From the NCBI RefSeq assembly GCF_937988725.1, contig NZ_CALKHS010000010.1:1-64000 (forward strand): a stretch of 64,000 nt of DNA, written 5' to 3'. A program made the position numbers and the translations under genes. Origin of the DNA: an uncultured Castellaniella sp. (lineage in GTDB: Bacteria > Pseudomonadota > Gammaproteobacteria > Burkholderiales > Burkholderiaceae_B). This document shows, piece after piece, positions 17,674 through 26,580 of this stretch (positions are counted from its first letter, which is position 1; each line of letters opens with the position of its first letter). The notes below the pieces were generated by a model. The model had not been told where the DNA came from. It saw only the letters and a list, made by a program, of their open reading frames with translations, and did not search any database.

Positions 17674-18486
17674 ATGCGGGATGATTTTCTTTCGGTGGCT
17701 GCCGTCCAGATGGTGGCGGGAATGTCGGTTCAGGATAATCTGCGGCAGGCGGCTCACTGGATCGCCGAAGCGGCCAAGGGCGGCGCCCGGCTGATCGCCC
17801 TGCCGGAATATTTCTGTTTCATGGGGCGTCGGGATCAGGACAAGCTGGCCCTGGCGGAAACCCCGGGCGATGGGCCGATCCAGGCCTTCCTGGCGCAGCA
17901 GGCGAAACAGCACGGAATCTGGCTGGTGGGCGGGACCCTGCCGTTGCGCAGCCCGGATGCTCAGCGCATCTACAATGCCTGCCTGGTCCATGGGCCGCAG
18001 GGCGATCTGTGCGCCCGCTACGACAAGATTCATTTATTCGGTTTTCAGAAAGGAGCGGAAACCTATGATGAATCGATCGCCATCCGTCCCGGCGATGCGC
18101 CGCCCCAGGTATTCGAATTGCCTTTCGGTCGCGTGGCGCTGGGCATCTGTTACGACCTGCGTTTCCCGGAGTTTTTCAGGGCCCAGGGGGACGTGCGCCT
18201 GATGGTGCTGCCGGCCGCTTTCACCTACACCACGGGTTCGGTACACTGGGAAGTCCTGCTGCGCGCACGCGCGATCGAGAATCAGTGCTATGTGCTGGCC
18301 AGCGCCCAGGGAGGCGTGCATGAAAACGGCCGCCGCACCTGGGGGCATTCCATGCTGATCGATCCCTGGGGCGACGTGCTCGGGTGCCTGCCCGAAGGCC
18401 CCGGCTTCACGGCGGGGGTGCTGGATGCCGGCCGTCTCGACTCCGTGCGGCAATCGTTGCCGGCCTTGCGGCACCGGGTCATGTGA
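17674..18486 (+). CDS. Carbon-nitrogen hydrolase (nitrilase family, Nit1-like amidase)
   Basis: A 270-aa amidase of the nitrilase superfamily. The Glu-Lys-Cys triad is visible in LPEYFCF, in RYDKIHLF and in GICYDLRFPEFF. The subgroup resembles Nit1 and bacterial enzymes that hydrolyse deaminated glutathione, so a metabolite-repair role is likely but not certain. The ATG at 17674 is preferred because AGGGA lies 9 bases upstream; an in-frame TTG at 17668 is too close to it. tldD follows after 21 bases, an arrangement seen in many Proteobacteria. Confidence 0.85.
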   Translation: MRDDFLSVAAVQMVAGMSVQDNLRQAAHWIAEAAKGGARLIALPEYFCFMGRRDQDKLALAETPGDGPIQAFLAQQAKQHGIWLVGGTLPLRSPDAQRIYNACLVHGPQGDLCARYDKIHLFGFQKGAETYDESIAIRPGDAPPQVFELPFGRVALGICYDLRFPEFFRAQGDVRLMVLPAAFTYTTGSVHWEVLLRARAIENQCYVLASAQGGVHENGRRTWGHSMLIDPWGDVLGCLPEGPGFTAGVLDAGRLDSVRQSLPALRHRVM

Positions 18487-18507
18487 TGTTGTTATAGGTT
18501 GCATTTG

Positions 18508-19965
18508 ATGAAAGTGATTGAACCGGGCCTGGATGCCCTGAATACCGCCCGTTCCCTGCTGCTGGATCCCTGGGGGCTGGACGAATCCCACCTGGCGCGG
18601 GCCTTGTCCGAGATCCACACCCATCGGGTCGATTATGCGGATCTGTACTTCCAGTACAGCTGCTCCGAGGGCTGGAGCCTGGAGGAAGGCATCGTCAAGA
18701 CCGGCAGCTTCTCCATCGACCAGGGCGTCGGGGTGCGGGCCGTCAGCGGTGAAAAGACCGCCTTCGCCTATTCCGACAGCCTGTCGCCGGCCGCGCTGCT
18801 GTCGTCCGCCCAGGCCGTGCGCACGATCGCCCGCCAGGGATCGGGGCGCCGTCGCGTGGATGGCGGGCTGGATACGCCCCATCGCCTGTATCCCGCCGTC
18901 AATCCCGTGGATTCCCTGTCGGCGCCGGACAAGGTCGCCCTGCTGGAACGCGTCGAAGCCATGGCGCGCGCCGCGGACCCGGAGATCATCCAGGTCATGG
19001 CGGGCCTGGCGGCCGAATACGACGTCATCCTGGTGGCCGGCAGCGACGGCCGCCTGGTGGCGGATGTGCGCCCGCTGGTGCGCCTGTCCGTCACGGTCAT
19101 CGCCGAACGCAAGGGACGGCGTGAAATGGGCCACGGCGGCGGGGGCGGGCGCACCGGCCTGGCCTATTTCACCGACGATGTCCTGCGCGGCTACGTGGAT
19201 CGCGCGGTGCACGAGGCCCGGGTCAATCTGCAGGCGCGCCCCGCGCCGGCGGGCCAGATGACGGTCGTGCTGGGGTCGGGCTGGCCCGGCATCCTGCTGC
19301 ACGAAGCGGTCGGCCACGGCCTGGAGGGCGATTTCAACCGCAAGGGTTCCAGCGTGTTTTCCGGGCGCATCGGCGAACGGGTCGCTTCGCGCGGCGTGAC
19401 GGTGGTCGATGACGGCACCTTGCCGGACCGCCGCGGGTCCCTGAACGTCGACGACGAAGGCCATCCCACGCAGCGCAACGTGCTGATCGAGGACGGCGTC
19501 CTGCGCGGCTACATGCAGGATTCCATGAATGCGCGGCTGATGAAGCAGGCGCCCACCGGCAACGGCCGTCGCGAATCCTACGCGCATCTGCCCATGCCGC
19601 GCATGACCAATACCTACATGCTGGCGGGCAAGGCCGACCCGCAGGAAATCATCGCGTCCGTCGATCGCGGCCTGTACGCCGTGAACTTCGGCGGCGGGCA
19701 GGTGGACATCACCAGCGGGAAGTTCGTGTTTTCGGCCTCCGAGGCCTACCTGATCGAAAAGGGCAAGGTCACCCATCCGGTCAAGGGCGCCACCCTGATC
19801 GGCAGCGGTCCCGACGCCATGCGCCGCATCAGCATGATCGGCCATGACATGGCCCTGGATTCCGGGGTGGGCACCTGCGGCAAGGAAGGCCAGAGCGTGC
19901 CCGTCGGGGTGGGGATGCCGACTCTGCGGATGGACGGGCTGACGGTGGGCGGCACCGCCTCCTGA
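18508..19965 (+). CDS. tldD: Metalloprotease TldD
   Basis: The catalytic partner of the TldD/E (PmbA) protease, which unfolds and degrades peptides such as microcin precursors and the CcdA antitoxin. It is 485 aa from the ATG at 18508. The zinc motif HEAVGHGLEGD sits at residues 265-275 with His265 and His270 as ligands. The N-terminal domain and the C-terminal GGGQVDITSGKFVF region match the family. Its partner gene pmbA is not in the window, and separate loci are usual. It is convergent with pncB. Confidence 0.94.
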   Translation: MKVIEPGLDALNTARSLLLDPWGLDESHLARALSEIHTHRVDYADLYFQYSCSEGWSLEEGIVKTGSFSIDQGVGVRAVSGEKTAFAYSDSLSPAALLSSAQAVRTIARQGSGRRRVDGGLDTPHRLYPAVNPVDSLSAPDKVALLERVEAMARAADPEIIQVMAGLAAEYDVILVAGSDGRLVADVRPLVRLSVTVIAERKGRREMGHGGGGGRTGLAYFTDDVLRGYVDRAVHEARVNLQARPAPAGQMTVVLGSGWPGILLHEAVGHGLEGDFNRKGSSVFSGRIGERVASRGVTVVDDGTLPDRRGSLNVDDEGHPTQRNVLIEDGVLRGYMQDSMNARLMKQAPTGNGRRESYAHLPMPRMTNTYMLAGKADPQEIIASVDRGLYAVNFGGGQVDITSGKFVFSASEAYLIEKGKVTHPVKGATLIGSGPDAMRRISMIGHDMALDSGVGTCGKEGQSVPVGVGMPTLRMDGLTVGGTAS

Positions 19966-20013
19966 TGGCGTCGCCTGTCCGACTCGCCGCTTCTTGCAGG
20001 CGGCTCGGGTCCG

Positions 20014-21258
20014 TCAGGCCGCGGGGCTGTTGGCCGGGCCGGCGTCCGACGGCCGGTCGAACACTTGGCGCAAGTAGGCCAGGAAGGTCGCATCGGTGCA
20101 GTGTTCCTTGCCGGGGCTGTCCGGCAGCTTCGCCGTGGGCATGCCGTTGCATTCGAACAGTTTCATGACGATGTTCAGGGGCTGCGGCCCCAGATCGTTG
20201 GTCAGGTTGGTGCCGATGCCGAAGGCCAGCTGAACCTGGTCGGCGAAATGCCGGTAGATGTCCAGGGCGCGGGGCAGATTCAGCCCGTCGGAAAACACGA
20301 AACGCTTGCTGGCGGGGTCGATGCGCAGGGACCGGTAGTGGGCCAGGGCCTTTTCGCCCCAGGCGATGGGGTCGCCCGAATCATGGCGCAGGCCGTCGAA
20401 CAGCTTGGCGAAATACAGATCGAAATCGGCCAGGAAGGCGTCCATGCCGACCACGTCGGTCAGGGCGATGCCCAGGTCGCCGCGATATTCCTGCACCCAG
20501 TCTTCCAGGGCGCTGCGCTGAAAATCCCGCAGGCGGACTTTGCCGAAAGCCTGATATGACTGCAGATATTCGTGGGCCATGGTGCCCACCGGCACCAGTC
20601 CGTGGGATTTCGCCAGCGCGACGTTGGACGTGCCGGTGATGATCTGCGGGACGGCCGCGCGCAATTGTTCGACGACTTCCGTGTGCCAGGCCCGGGAAAA
20701 TCGCCGTCGCAGGCCGAAATCGGAAATCTGCAATGGAAAGCGGCGGGCGGGGGTCTTGGAAAAATCCTGCAGCAGGCGGATTTTGTCCTGCAGCCGCCGG
20801 CGGCCTTCCGCCATGACGGCCGGGGTCTGGTAGCGGCGGAAATACAGTTCGTTGACGATGGCCAGCACGAAGATTTCAAAGGCCATCACGTGCACCTGCG
20901 GGCCGCGGGCGACGATATTCAGGGCGCCGCCGTCCGTGCTGACCTGGATGAAACGGCGCTGAAAATGAAACAGCGACAGAAAATCGACGAAATCGGATTT
21001 GATGTAGCGCAGCTGGCCCAGATAATCGAGTTCCGCCTGGGTGAATCGCAGGCTGCACAGATGATCGATCTGGGATTCGATATCCGGGGCCAGGTCGACC
21101 AGGGAATGTTCCGGCGGATTGCGGCAGATGAAGCGATATTCCGCCTGCGCGGCCGGATGACGGTGCAGCATGGCCTGCCACATCGTGAATTTATACAGAT
21201 CGGTATCCAGCAAGGACGTGATGACGGGCTGGAAGGCGGGGGAACGCGATAAGGACAT
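20014..21258 (-). CDS. pncB: Nicotinate phosphoribosyltransferase
   Basis: Forms nicotinate mononucleotide from nicotinate and PRPP in NAD salvage; 414 aa. Family motifs are SLLDTDLYKFTMWQAM at the N-terminus, DFGLRRRFS with the active-site region, ITGTSNVALAKSHGLVPVGTMAHE and DGLRHDSGDP. The ATG at 21258 is the natural start. It is divergent from the acyl-CoA synthetase gene. The product feeds NadD (6841-7458). Confidence 0.95.
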   Translation of the reverse strand: MSLSRSPAFQPVITSLLDTDLYKFTMWQAMLHRHPAAQAEYRFICRNPPEHSLVDLAPDIESQIDHLCSLRFTQAELDYLGQLRYIKSDFVDFLSLFHFQRRFIQVSTDGGALNIVARGPQVHVMAFEIFVLAIVNELYFRRYQTPAVMAEGRRRLQDKIRLLQDFSKTPARRFPLQISDFGLRRRFSRAWHTEVVEQLRAAVPQIITGTSNVALAKSHGLVPVGTMAHEYLQSYQAFGKVRLRDFQRSALEDWVQEYRGDLGIALTDVVGMDAFLADFDLYFAKLFDGLRHDSGDPIAWGEKALAHYRSLRIDPASKRFVFSDGLNLPRALDIYRHFADQVQLAFGIGTNLTNDLGPQPLNIVMKLFECNGMPTAKLPDSPGKEHCTDATFLAYLRQVFDRPSDAGPANSPAA

Positions 21259-21364
21259 CGAAGCATCGGAAATGTCGGGAATGGGTCCATCTTAGCGGAT
21301 TTCAAACGCCTGCCTGGGGTATAAAACCGATGACAAGGGATTATTTCTCGGGAGGCTCGTTTCC

Positions 21365-22999
21365 ATGACCGCTGATTTTCCGATGGCCGCGTCATCCGCC
21401 TATGGCTATCCTCTGCTGATCAGGCAACTCTTTGAATCCGCCCGGGCGAATGCCAGTCCGAACGAAATCGTGCACCAGGGCAGGCGCCTGCGGTATGCCG
21501 AATTCTTCGATCGGGTGGTCCGCCTGGCCCGCGCGCTGGCCGACCTGGGCGTGCGCCGGGGCGATGTCGTGGCGGTCATGGACTGGGACAGCCACCGCTA
21601 TCTGGAAGCCTTTTTCGCCGTGCCCATGATGGGGGCGGTCCTGCAGACCGTCAATGTCCGGCTTTCGCCCGAGCAGATCGCCTACACCCTGAATGACGCG
21701 GAAGCGGGCGTCCTGCTGATCCACGACGATTTCATCCCCATCCTGGACGCTATCCAGGGGCGGCTGCGGACGGTGCGGCATCGTCTGTCCCTGACCGACC
21801 AGCCGGATGGCGGCCGTCCGGGGGCCGCCGCGGAATACGAGGCCCTGCTGTCGCGGACCGAGCCGGATTTCGAATTTCCCGAACTGGACGAGCAGGCGCG
21901 GGCCACCACCTTCTACACCACCGGCACCACCGGCCAGCCCAAAGGCGTGTATTTCAGCCACCGCCAACTGGTCCTGCACACCCTGTCTACGGCGGCGGCG
22001 CTGGGCGGCCCCCTGACGCAGGGGCGCCTGCACCGGGAAGACGTCTACATGCCCATGACGCCGATGTTCCACGTCCACGCCTGGGGGTTCCCGTACGTGG
22101 CGACGCTGCTGGGGCTGCGGCAGATCTATCCGGGGCGCTATCAGCCCGACGTCCTGCTGCGCCTGATCCGGGATGAGCGCGTCACTTTTTCCCATTCGGT
22201 GCCGACCATCCTGCACATGCTGCTGGGCCATGCCGATGCGGCGGACACGGATTTTTCCGCTCTCAAGATGATCATCGGCGGTTCGGCGATGCCCCAGGGG
22301 CTGGCCCGGACGGCCCTGGATCGCGGCATCGACGTATTCACGGGCTACGGCATGTCCGAAACCTGCCCGATCCTGACGCTGGCGCAGATGAGGGATCCCG
22401 CCGCGGATGCCGGCGCCCGGTTGCGCGATCGCACGCGCACCGGCTATGCGATACCGCTGGTGATGCTGAGGGTCGTCGATGACGAGATGCGGGACGTCGC
22501 GCATGACGGCCGCAGCGTCGGGGAAGTCGTGGTGCGCGCGCCCTGGCTGACCCAGGGCTATCTGCGCAATCCGGATGCCTCCGAAGCCCTGTGGCGCGGC
22601 GGCTGGCTGCACACGGGGGACATCGGGACGCTGGATGCCCGGGGCATGCTGACGGTCACGGACCGTCTGAAGGACGTCATCAAGACCGGCGGCGAATGGG
22701 TGTCTTCCCTGGCCCTGGAAGACGCCGTTTCCCGCCATCCGGCCGTCAGCGAGGTCGCCGTGGTGGGGATGCCCGATGCCCGCTGGGGAGAGCGGCCGCT
22801 GGTCCTGGTCGTGCTCCGGCCCGGCCAGGACGCCGATGCGGCGCAGATCCGGGCGCAGGTGCAGGCCGAGGTCGACGCCGGGCGGCTGTCCCGCTATGCC
22901 GTGCCCGAGCAGGTGCGCTTCGTGGACAGCCTGCCGCGCACCAGCGTCGGCAAGCTCAACAAGCGCGCCATGCGGGAAAGCCTGTCGGCGGAAAATTGA
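21365..22999 (+). CDS. Fatty-acid-type acyl-CoA synthetase (AMP-binding)
   Basis: A 544-aa adenylate-forming ligase that would activate a carboxylic acid, most likely a medium- or long-chain fatty acid, with CoA. The phosphate-binding loop TFYTTGTTGQPKGVYFSH, the YGMSETCP segment, the hinge LHTGDIGTLDARG and the catalytic lysine in SVGKLNKRAMRE are intact. It resembles the AlkK type. GGAGG precedes the ATG by 9 bases. No other beta-oxidation gene is near, so the substrate is open. It is followed by a terminator shared with valS. Confidence 0.86.
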   Translation: MTADFPMAASSAYGYPLLIRQLFESARANASPNEIVHQGRRLRYAEFFDRVVRLARALADLGVRRGDVVAVMDWDSHRYLEAFFAVPMMGAVLQTVNVRLSPEQIAYTLNDAEAGVLLIHDDFIPILDAIQGRLRTVRHRLSLTDQPDGGRPGAAAEYEALLSRTEPDFEFPELDEQARATTFYTTGTTGQPKGVYFSHRQLVLHTLSTAAALGGPLTQGRLHREDVYMPMTPMFHVHAWGFPYVATLLGLRQIYPGRYQPDVLLRLIRDERVTFSHSVPTILHMLLGHADAADTDFSALKMIIGGSAMPQGLARTALDRGIDVFTGYGMSETCPILTLAQMRDPAADAGARLRDRTRTGYAIPLVMLRVVDDEMRDVAHDGRSVGEVVVRAPWLTQGYLRNPDASEALWRGGWLHTGDIGTLDARGMLTVTDRLKDVIKTGGEWVSSLALEDAVSRHPAVSEVAVVGMPDARWGERPLVLVVLRPGQDADAAQIRAQVQAEVDAGRLSRYAVPEQVRFVDSLPRTSVGKLNKRAMRESLSAEN

Positions 23000-23002
23000 A
23001 AA

Positions 23003-23028
23003 GGGGCCGCGCCGGATGGCGCGGCCCC
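23003..23028. terminator. Hairpin terminator between acyl-CoA synthetase and valS
   Basis: A perfect 11-bp GC-only stem (23003-23013 with 23018-23028) has loop GGAT. It lies 3 bases after the synthetase stop and 21 bases after the valS stop on the other strand. The four A bases before it give a short U-tract on the minus strand only. Confidence 0.7.
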
Positions 23029-23049
23029 CGCTTCGCCCGGGGCCGAGGA

Positions 23050-25884
23050 TCAGCCCTGCAGCCGGGCCCGCTGGGCGCGGACGCGCTCCAGCGTGTCGCC
23101 GAACTGCGCCAGCCGCGCCTTTTCCTGTTCCACGACGGCGGCCGGGGCGCGCTCGACGAAGCTGGCATTGGACAGTTTCCCGTGCGCCTTGGCGATTTCC
23201 TTTTCCAGGCGGTCGACTTCCTTGTCCAGGCGGACGCGTTCGGCCGCGACGTCGATTTCCACGTGCAGCATCAGCTGGACGGTGCCGACGACCTGCACGG
23301 GAGCGCCCAGGTCGGGCAGGCGATCGACGGCCTGGACGCTGTCGAGCCGGGCCAGCGCCATCAGGCAGGGGCCGAGCTCGTCCAGTTCGGCGCCCGCGCC
23401 CTGGACCAGCAGCGGAACCCGCTGGCCCGGGGCCAGGTTCATTTCGCCGCGCAGGGCGCGGATCGCGTCCGTCAGCGACTTGAATGTGGTCATGCGTTCC
23501 GCCGCGGCGGCGTCCAGCAGCGTGTCGCGGGCCTGCGGATAGGGCTGCGTGCTGATGCTGGCCGGGGTGTCCTCGCCGCGCACCGCGGCGGCCACCGAGA
23601 CCTTCTGCCAGAGTTCTTCCGTGATGAAGGGCATGATCGGGTGGATCAGGCGCAGCAGGGTTTCCAGCACGTGGATCAGCGTGCGGCGGGTGGCGGCCTG
23701 CTGCACGCCGTCGCCGGTGTTCAGGCGGACCTTGGCCAGTTCCAGGTACCAGTCGCAGTATTCGTCCCAGATGAAGTGGTACAGGCGATCGGCCACCTGG
23801 TCGAAGCGGTATTGCGCGAAACCGGCATGGACGTCGCCGATCAGCCGCTGCAGGCCGTCGATGATCCAGCGGTCGGCGAAGGACAGGTCGCCCGCCTGGG
23901 GGCGGCCCAGATCCTGGCCTTCCACGTTCATCAGCACGAAACGCGTGGCGTTCCAGAGCTTGTTGCAGAAATTGCGGTAGCCCTCGCAGCGCTTCAGGTC
24001 GAAGTTGATGTTGCGCCCCAGCGTGGCGTAGGCCGCCATGGTGAAGCGCAGGGCGTCCGCGCCGTAGGCGGGGATGCCGTCGGGGTAGTCCTTGCGCGTG
24101 CGCTTGCGGATGGAGTCGGCCTGCTTCGGGTTCATCAGGCCCGCGGTGCGCTTGGCCAGCAGCGGGTCCAGGGCGATGCCGTCGATCAGGTCCACCGGAT
24201 CGATGGTGTTGCCCTTGGACTTGGACATCTTCTTGCCTTCCATGTCGCAGACCAGCCCGTGCACGTAGACCGTGCGGAACGGAACCTGGCCGGTATGGTG
24301 CATGCTCATCATGATCATGCGGGCGACCCAGAAGAAGATGATGTCGAAGCCCGTGACCAGCACGCCCGACGGCAGGTAGCGGGCCAGGTCGGGCGTTTGT
24401 TCCGGCCAGCCCAGGTCGGTGAAGGGCACCAGGGCGGACGAGAACCAGGTGTCCAGCACGTCCGAGTCGCGGGTGAGCGGCCCGGCGACGCCGGCCTCTC
24501 GGGCCTGGCGTTCGGCGTCCTCGGCCGAGCGGGCGACGAAGATGCGGCCGTCCTCGGCGTGCCAGGCCGGGATCTGGTGACCCCACCACAGTTGCCGGGA
24601 GATGCACCAGTCCTGGATTTTCTCCAGCCACTGGTTGTAGGTGGTGGTCCAGTTTTCCGGGACGAAGCGCACGCGGCCGTCGGCCACGACGTCCAGGGCG
24701 ACCTGGGTGATGCTCTTGCCGGGGTGCAGGCTGCCGGCGGGAGCGGGCTTGCTCATGGCGACGAACCACTGGTCCGTCAGCATGGGTTCGATGATGCTGT
24801 TGGTGCGGTCGCCGCGCGGGACCATGAGCTTGTGGTCGCGCACCTGCTGCAGCAGGCCTTGCGATTCCAGGTCGGCGACGATGCGCTTGCGGGCTTCGTA
24901 GCGATCCAGGCCGCGATAGGCGGCGGGGGCTTCGTCGCTGATCTTCGCATCCAGGGTCAGGATGCTGATCATGGGCAGCCCGTGGCGCTGGCCCACGGCG
25001 TAGTCGTTGAAGTCGTGCGCGGGCGTGACCTTGACCACCCCGGTGCCGAATTCGCGGTCCACGTAGTCGTCGGAGATCACGGGGATGTCGCGTCCGACCA
25101 GGGGCAGGGTGACGGTCCGGCCGATCAGGTGGGCGTAGCGTTCGTCGTCCGGATGCACCATGACGGCCACGTCACCCAGCATGGTCTCGGGGCGGGTCGT
25201 GGCCACGACCAGGTGGGTCAGGTCGCCCGCCGGCGTGGTCAGCGGGTAACGGATTTCCCACATGTGGCCGTCTTCTTCGGCGCTGACGACTTCCAGGTCG
25301 GACACGGCCGTGCCCAGGACCGGATCCCAGTTCACCAGGCGCTTGCCCCGGTAGATCAGGCCCTGTTCGTACAGGCGGACGAAGACTTCGACGACGCCGC
25401 GCGACAGGCGCTCGTCCATGGTGAAGTATTCCCGCGACCAGTCGCACGACGAGCCCAGGCGGCGGAACTGCCCGGTGATGGTGCTGCCGGATTGCTCTTT
25501 CCAGGCCCAGACCCGTTCCAGGAATTTTTCGCGGCCCAGGTCGTGGCGGGAGACGCCTTCGGCGTCCAGCTGGCGTTCCACCACGATCTGCGTGGCGATG
25601 CCGGCGTGGTCCGTGCCCGGGATGAACACCGTGTCGTCGCCGTTCATCCGATGGTAGCGGATCAGGCCGTCCATGATGGTCTGGTTGAAGGCGTGGCCCA
25701 TGTGCAGCGTGCCCGTGACGTTGGGCGGCGGGAATTGGATGGCGAAGGGGGCGGCCGAGTGTCCGGCCGCCGGTTCGACGTGCCGTCCCCCGGCGAACAG
25801 GCCGCGGCGGTTCCATTCGTCATACCAGCGGGACTCGATATCCTGGGGTTCGAAGCTTTTGGGAAGGGAAGGGGAGTCGCTCAT
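23050..25884 (-). CDS. valS: Valyl-tRNA synthetase
   Basis: Charges tRNA-Val; 944 aa, class I. The HIGH-type motif is PPNVTGTLHMGHAF and the KMSKS motif is GKKMSKSKGNTIDP. The editing domain with TTRPETMLGD lies between them. The C-terminal end is the usual coiled-coil tRNA arm, with VRLDKEVDRLEKEIAK. It is divergent from ndk across a 196-base region. Confidence 0.97.
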   Translation of the reverse strand: MSDSPSLPKSFEPQDIESRWYDEWNRRGLFAGGRHVEPAAGHSAAPFAIQFPPPNVTGTLHMGHAFNQTIMDGLIRYHRMNGDDTVFIPGTDHAGIATQIVVERQLDAEGVSRHDLGREKFLERVWAWKEQSGSTITGQFRRLGSSCDWSREYFTMDERLSRGVVEVFVRLYEQGLIYRGKRLVNWDPVLGTAVSDLEVVSAEEDGHMWEIRYPLTTPAGDLTHLVVATTRPETMLGDVAVMVHPDDERYAHLIGRTVTLPLVGRDIPVISDDYVDREFGTGVVKVTPAHDFNDYAVGQRHGLPMISILTLDAKISDEAPAAYRGLDRYEARKRIVADLESQGLLQQVRDHKLMVPRGDRTNSIIEPMLTDQWFVAMSKPAPAGSLHPGKSITQVALDVVADGRVRFVPENWTTTYNQWLEKIQDWCISRQLWWGHQIPAWHAEDGRIFVARSAEDAERQAREAGVAGPLTRDSDVLDTWFSSALVPFTDLGWPEQTPDLARYLPSGVLVTGFDIIFFWVARMIMMSMHHTGQVPFRTVYVHGLVCDMEGKKMSKSKGNTIDPVDLIDGIALDPLLAKRTAGLMNPKQADSIRKRTRKDYPDGIPAYGADALRFTMAAYATLGRNINFDLKRCEGYRNFCNKLWNATRFVLMNVEGQDLGRPQAGDLSFADRWIIDGLQRLIGDVHAGFAQYRFDQVADRLYHFIWDEYCDWYLELAKVRLNTGDGVQQAATRRTLIHVLETLLRLIHPIMPFITEELWQKVSVAAAVRGEDTPASISTQPYPQARDTLLDAAAAERMTTFKSLTDAIRALRGEMNLAPGQRVPLLVQGAGAELDELGPCLMALARLDSVQAVDRLPDLGAPVQVVGTVQLMLHVEIDVAAERVRLDKEVDRLEKEIAKAHGKLSNASFVERAPAAVVEQEKARLAQFGDTLERVRAQRARLQG

Positions 25885-25941
25885 GGGATCAGGCTGGGTT
25901 CAGACGGCGAAAAAACGATTATTGTAGGCGGATGTGGTGCA

Positions 25942-25967
25942 AACCGCGCATGGTAAAATGCGCGGTT
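25942..25967. repeat. Inverted repeat between valS and ndk
   Basis: A perfect 10-bp inverted repeat, AACCGCGCAT with ATGCGCGGTT, is separated by 6 bases (GGTAAA). The element includes TAAAAT at 25954-25959, a good -10 hexamer on the plus strand, and a TACAAT-like hexamer for valS lies just to its left on minus. It could be an operator or a leader hairpin; I have no regulator to assign. Confidence 0.5.
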
Positions 25968-26080
25968 GACCGTTCGTGTCCGTAGCGCCCGATTTTCGGC
26001 GGGCTGCGCATCGCGCGGGATTCATTCTACCTTTTCATCGGGAAAGTCCTTTTTCCCGTTTCTTCACCGGAAATCCTTTC

Positions 26081-26506
26081 ATGGCTATCGAACGTACCCT
26101 TTCCATCATCAAGCCCGACGCCGTCGCGAAGAACGCCATCGGCCAGATCGTCGCCCGTTTCGAACAGGCCGGCCTGAAGGTCGTCGCCGCCCGCCTGCAG
26201 CACCTGTCGCGCGGCGAAGCCGAGCGCTTCTACGCCGTGCACCAGGCGCGCCCCTTCTTCAAGGATCTGGTGGATTTCATGGTGTCCGGCCCGGTGTTCG
26301 TCCAGGTGCTGGAAGGCGAATCCGCCATTGCCAAGAACCGCGACCTGATGGGCGCCACCGACCCGAAGAAAGCGGCCCCGGGCACCATCCGCGCCGATTT
26401 CGCCGACAGCATCGACGCCAATGCCGTGCATGGCTCCGACGCTCCGGAAACGGCGGCCGTGGAAATCGCCTTCTTCTTCCCCGAAAGCAATATTTTCAGC
26501 CGCTGA
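26081..26506 (+). CDS. ndk: Nucleoside-diphosphate kinase
   Basis: Transfers the terminal phosphate between nucleoside triphosphates and diphosphates; 141 aa, full length. The active-site His117 lies in NAVHGSD, the N-terminal AIERTLSIIKPDAV and the C-terminal EIAFFFPESNIF are typical. The frame is open upstream, but homology and length fix the ATG at 26081. It leads the plus-strand chain with rlmN, with two hairpins between them. Confidence 0.96.
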   Translation: MAIERTLSIIKPDAVAKNAIGQIVARFEQAGLKVVAARLQHLSRGEAERFYAVHQARPFFKDLVDFMVSGPVFVQVLEGESAIAKNRDLMGATDPKKAAPGTIRADFADSIDANAVHGSDAPETAAVEIAFFFPESNIFSR

Positions 26507-26518
26507 TCGACGGCTGGC

Positions 26519-26561
26519 GGGGCCCGGGCGTCCGGGCCCCCGGGTGCCCTGCCCGCAGGGC
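26519..26561 (+). repeat. Tandem hairpins between ndk and rlmN
   Basis: A 9-bp stem (26519-26527 with 26532-26540, loop GCGT) is followed by a 6-bp stem (26546-26551 with 26556-26561, loop CCCG). Neither has a U-tract, so they may stabilize the ndk transcript end or slow polymerase; they are not a clear terminator. Confidence 0.45.
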
Positions 26562-26580
26562 ATCGGTTCTTATTGGTTGA

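Noticed and set aside
19966..20013. Possible terminator between tldD and pncB
   Set aside because: The best stem needs a 3-base bulge and has no U-tract.
22591..25956. Very long open frame (1121 codons) on plus, opposite valS
   Set aside because: It is the antisense shadow of a complete valS gene in high-G+C DNA, with no recognizable domain and a skewed composition.
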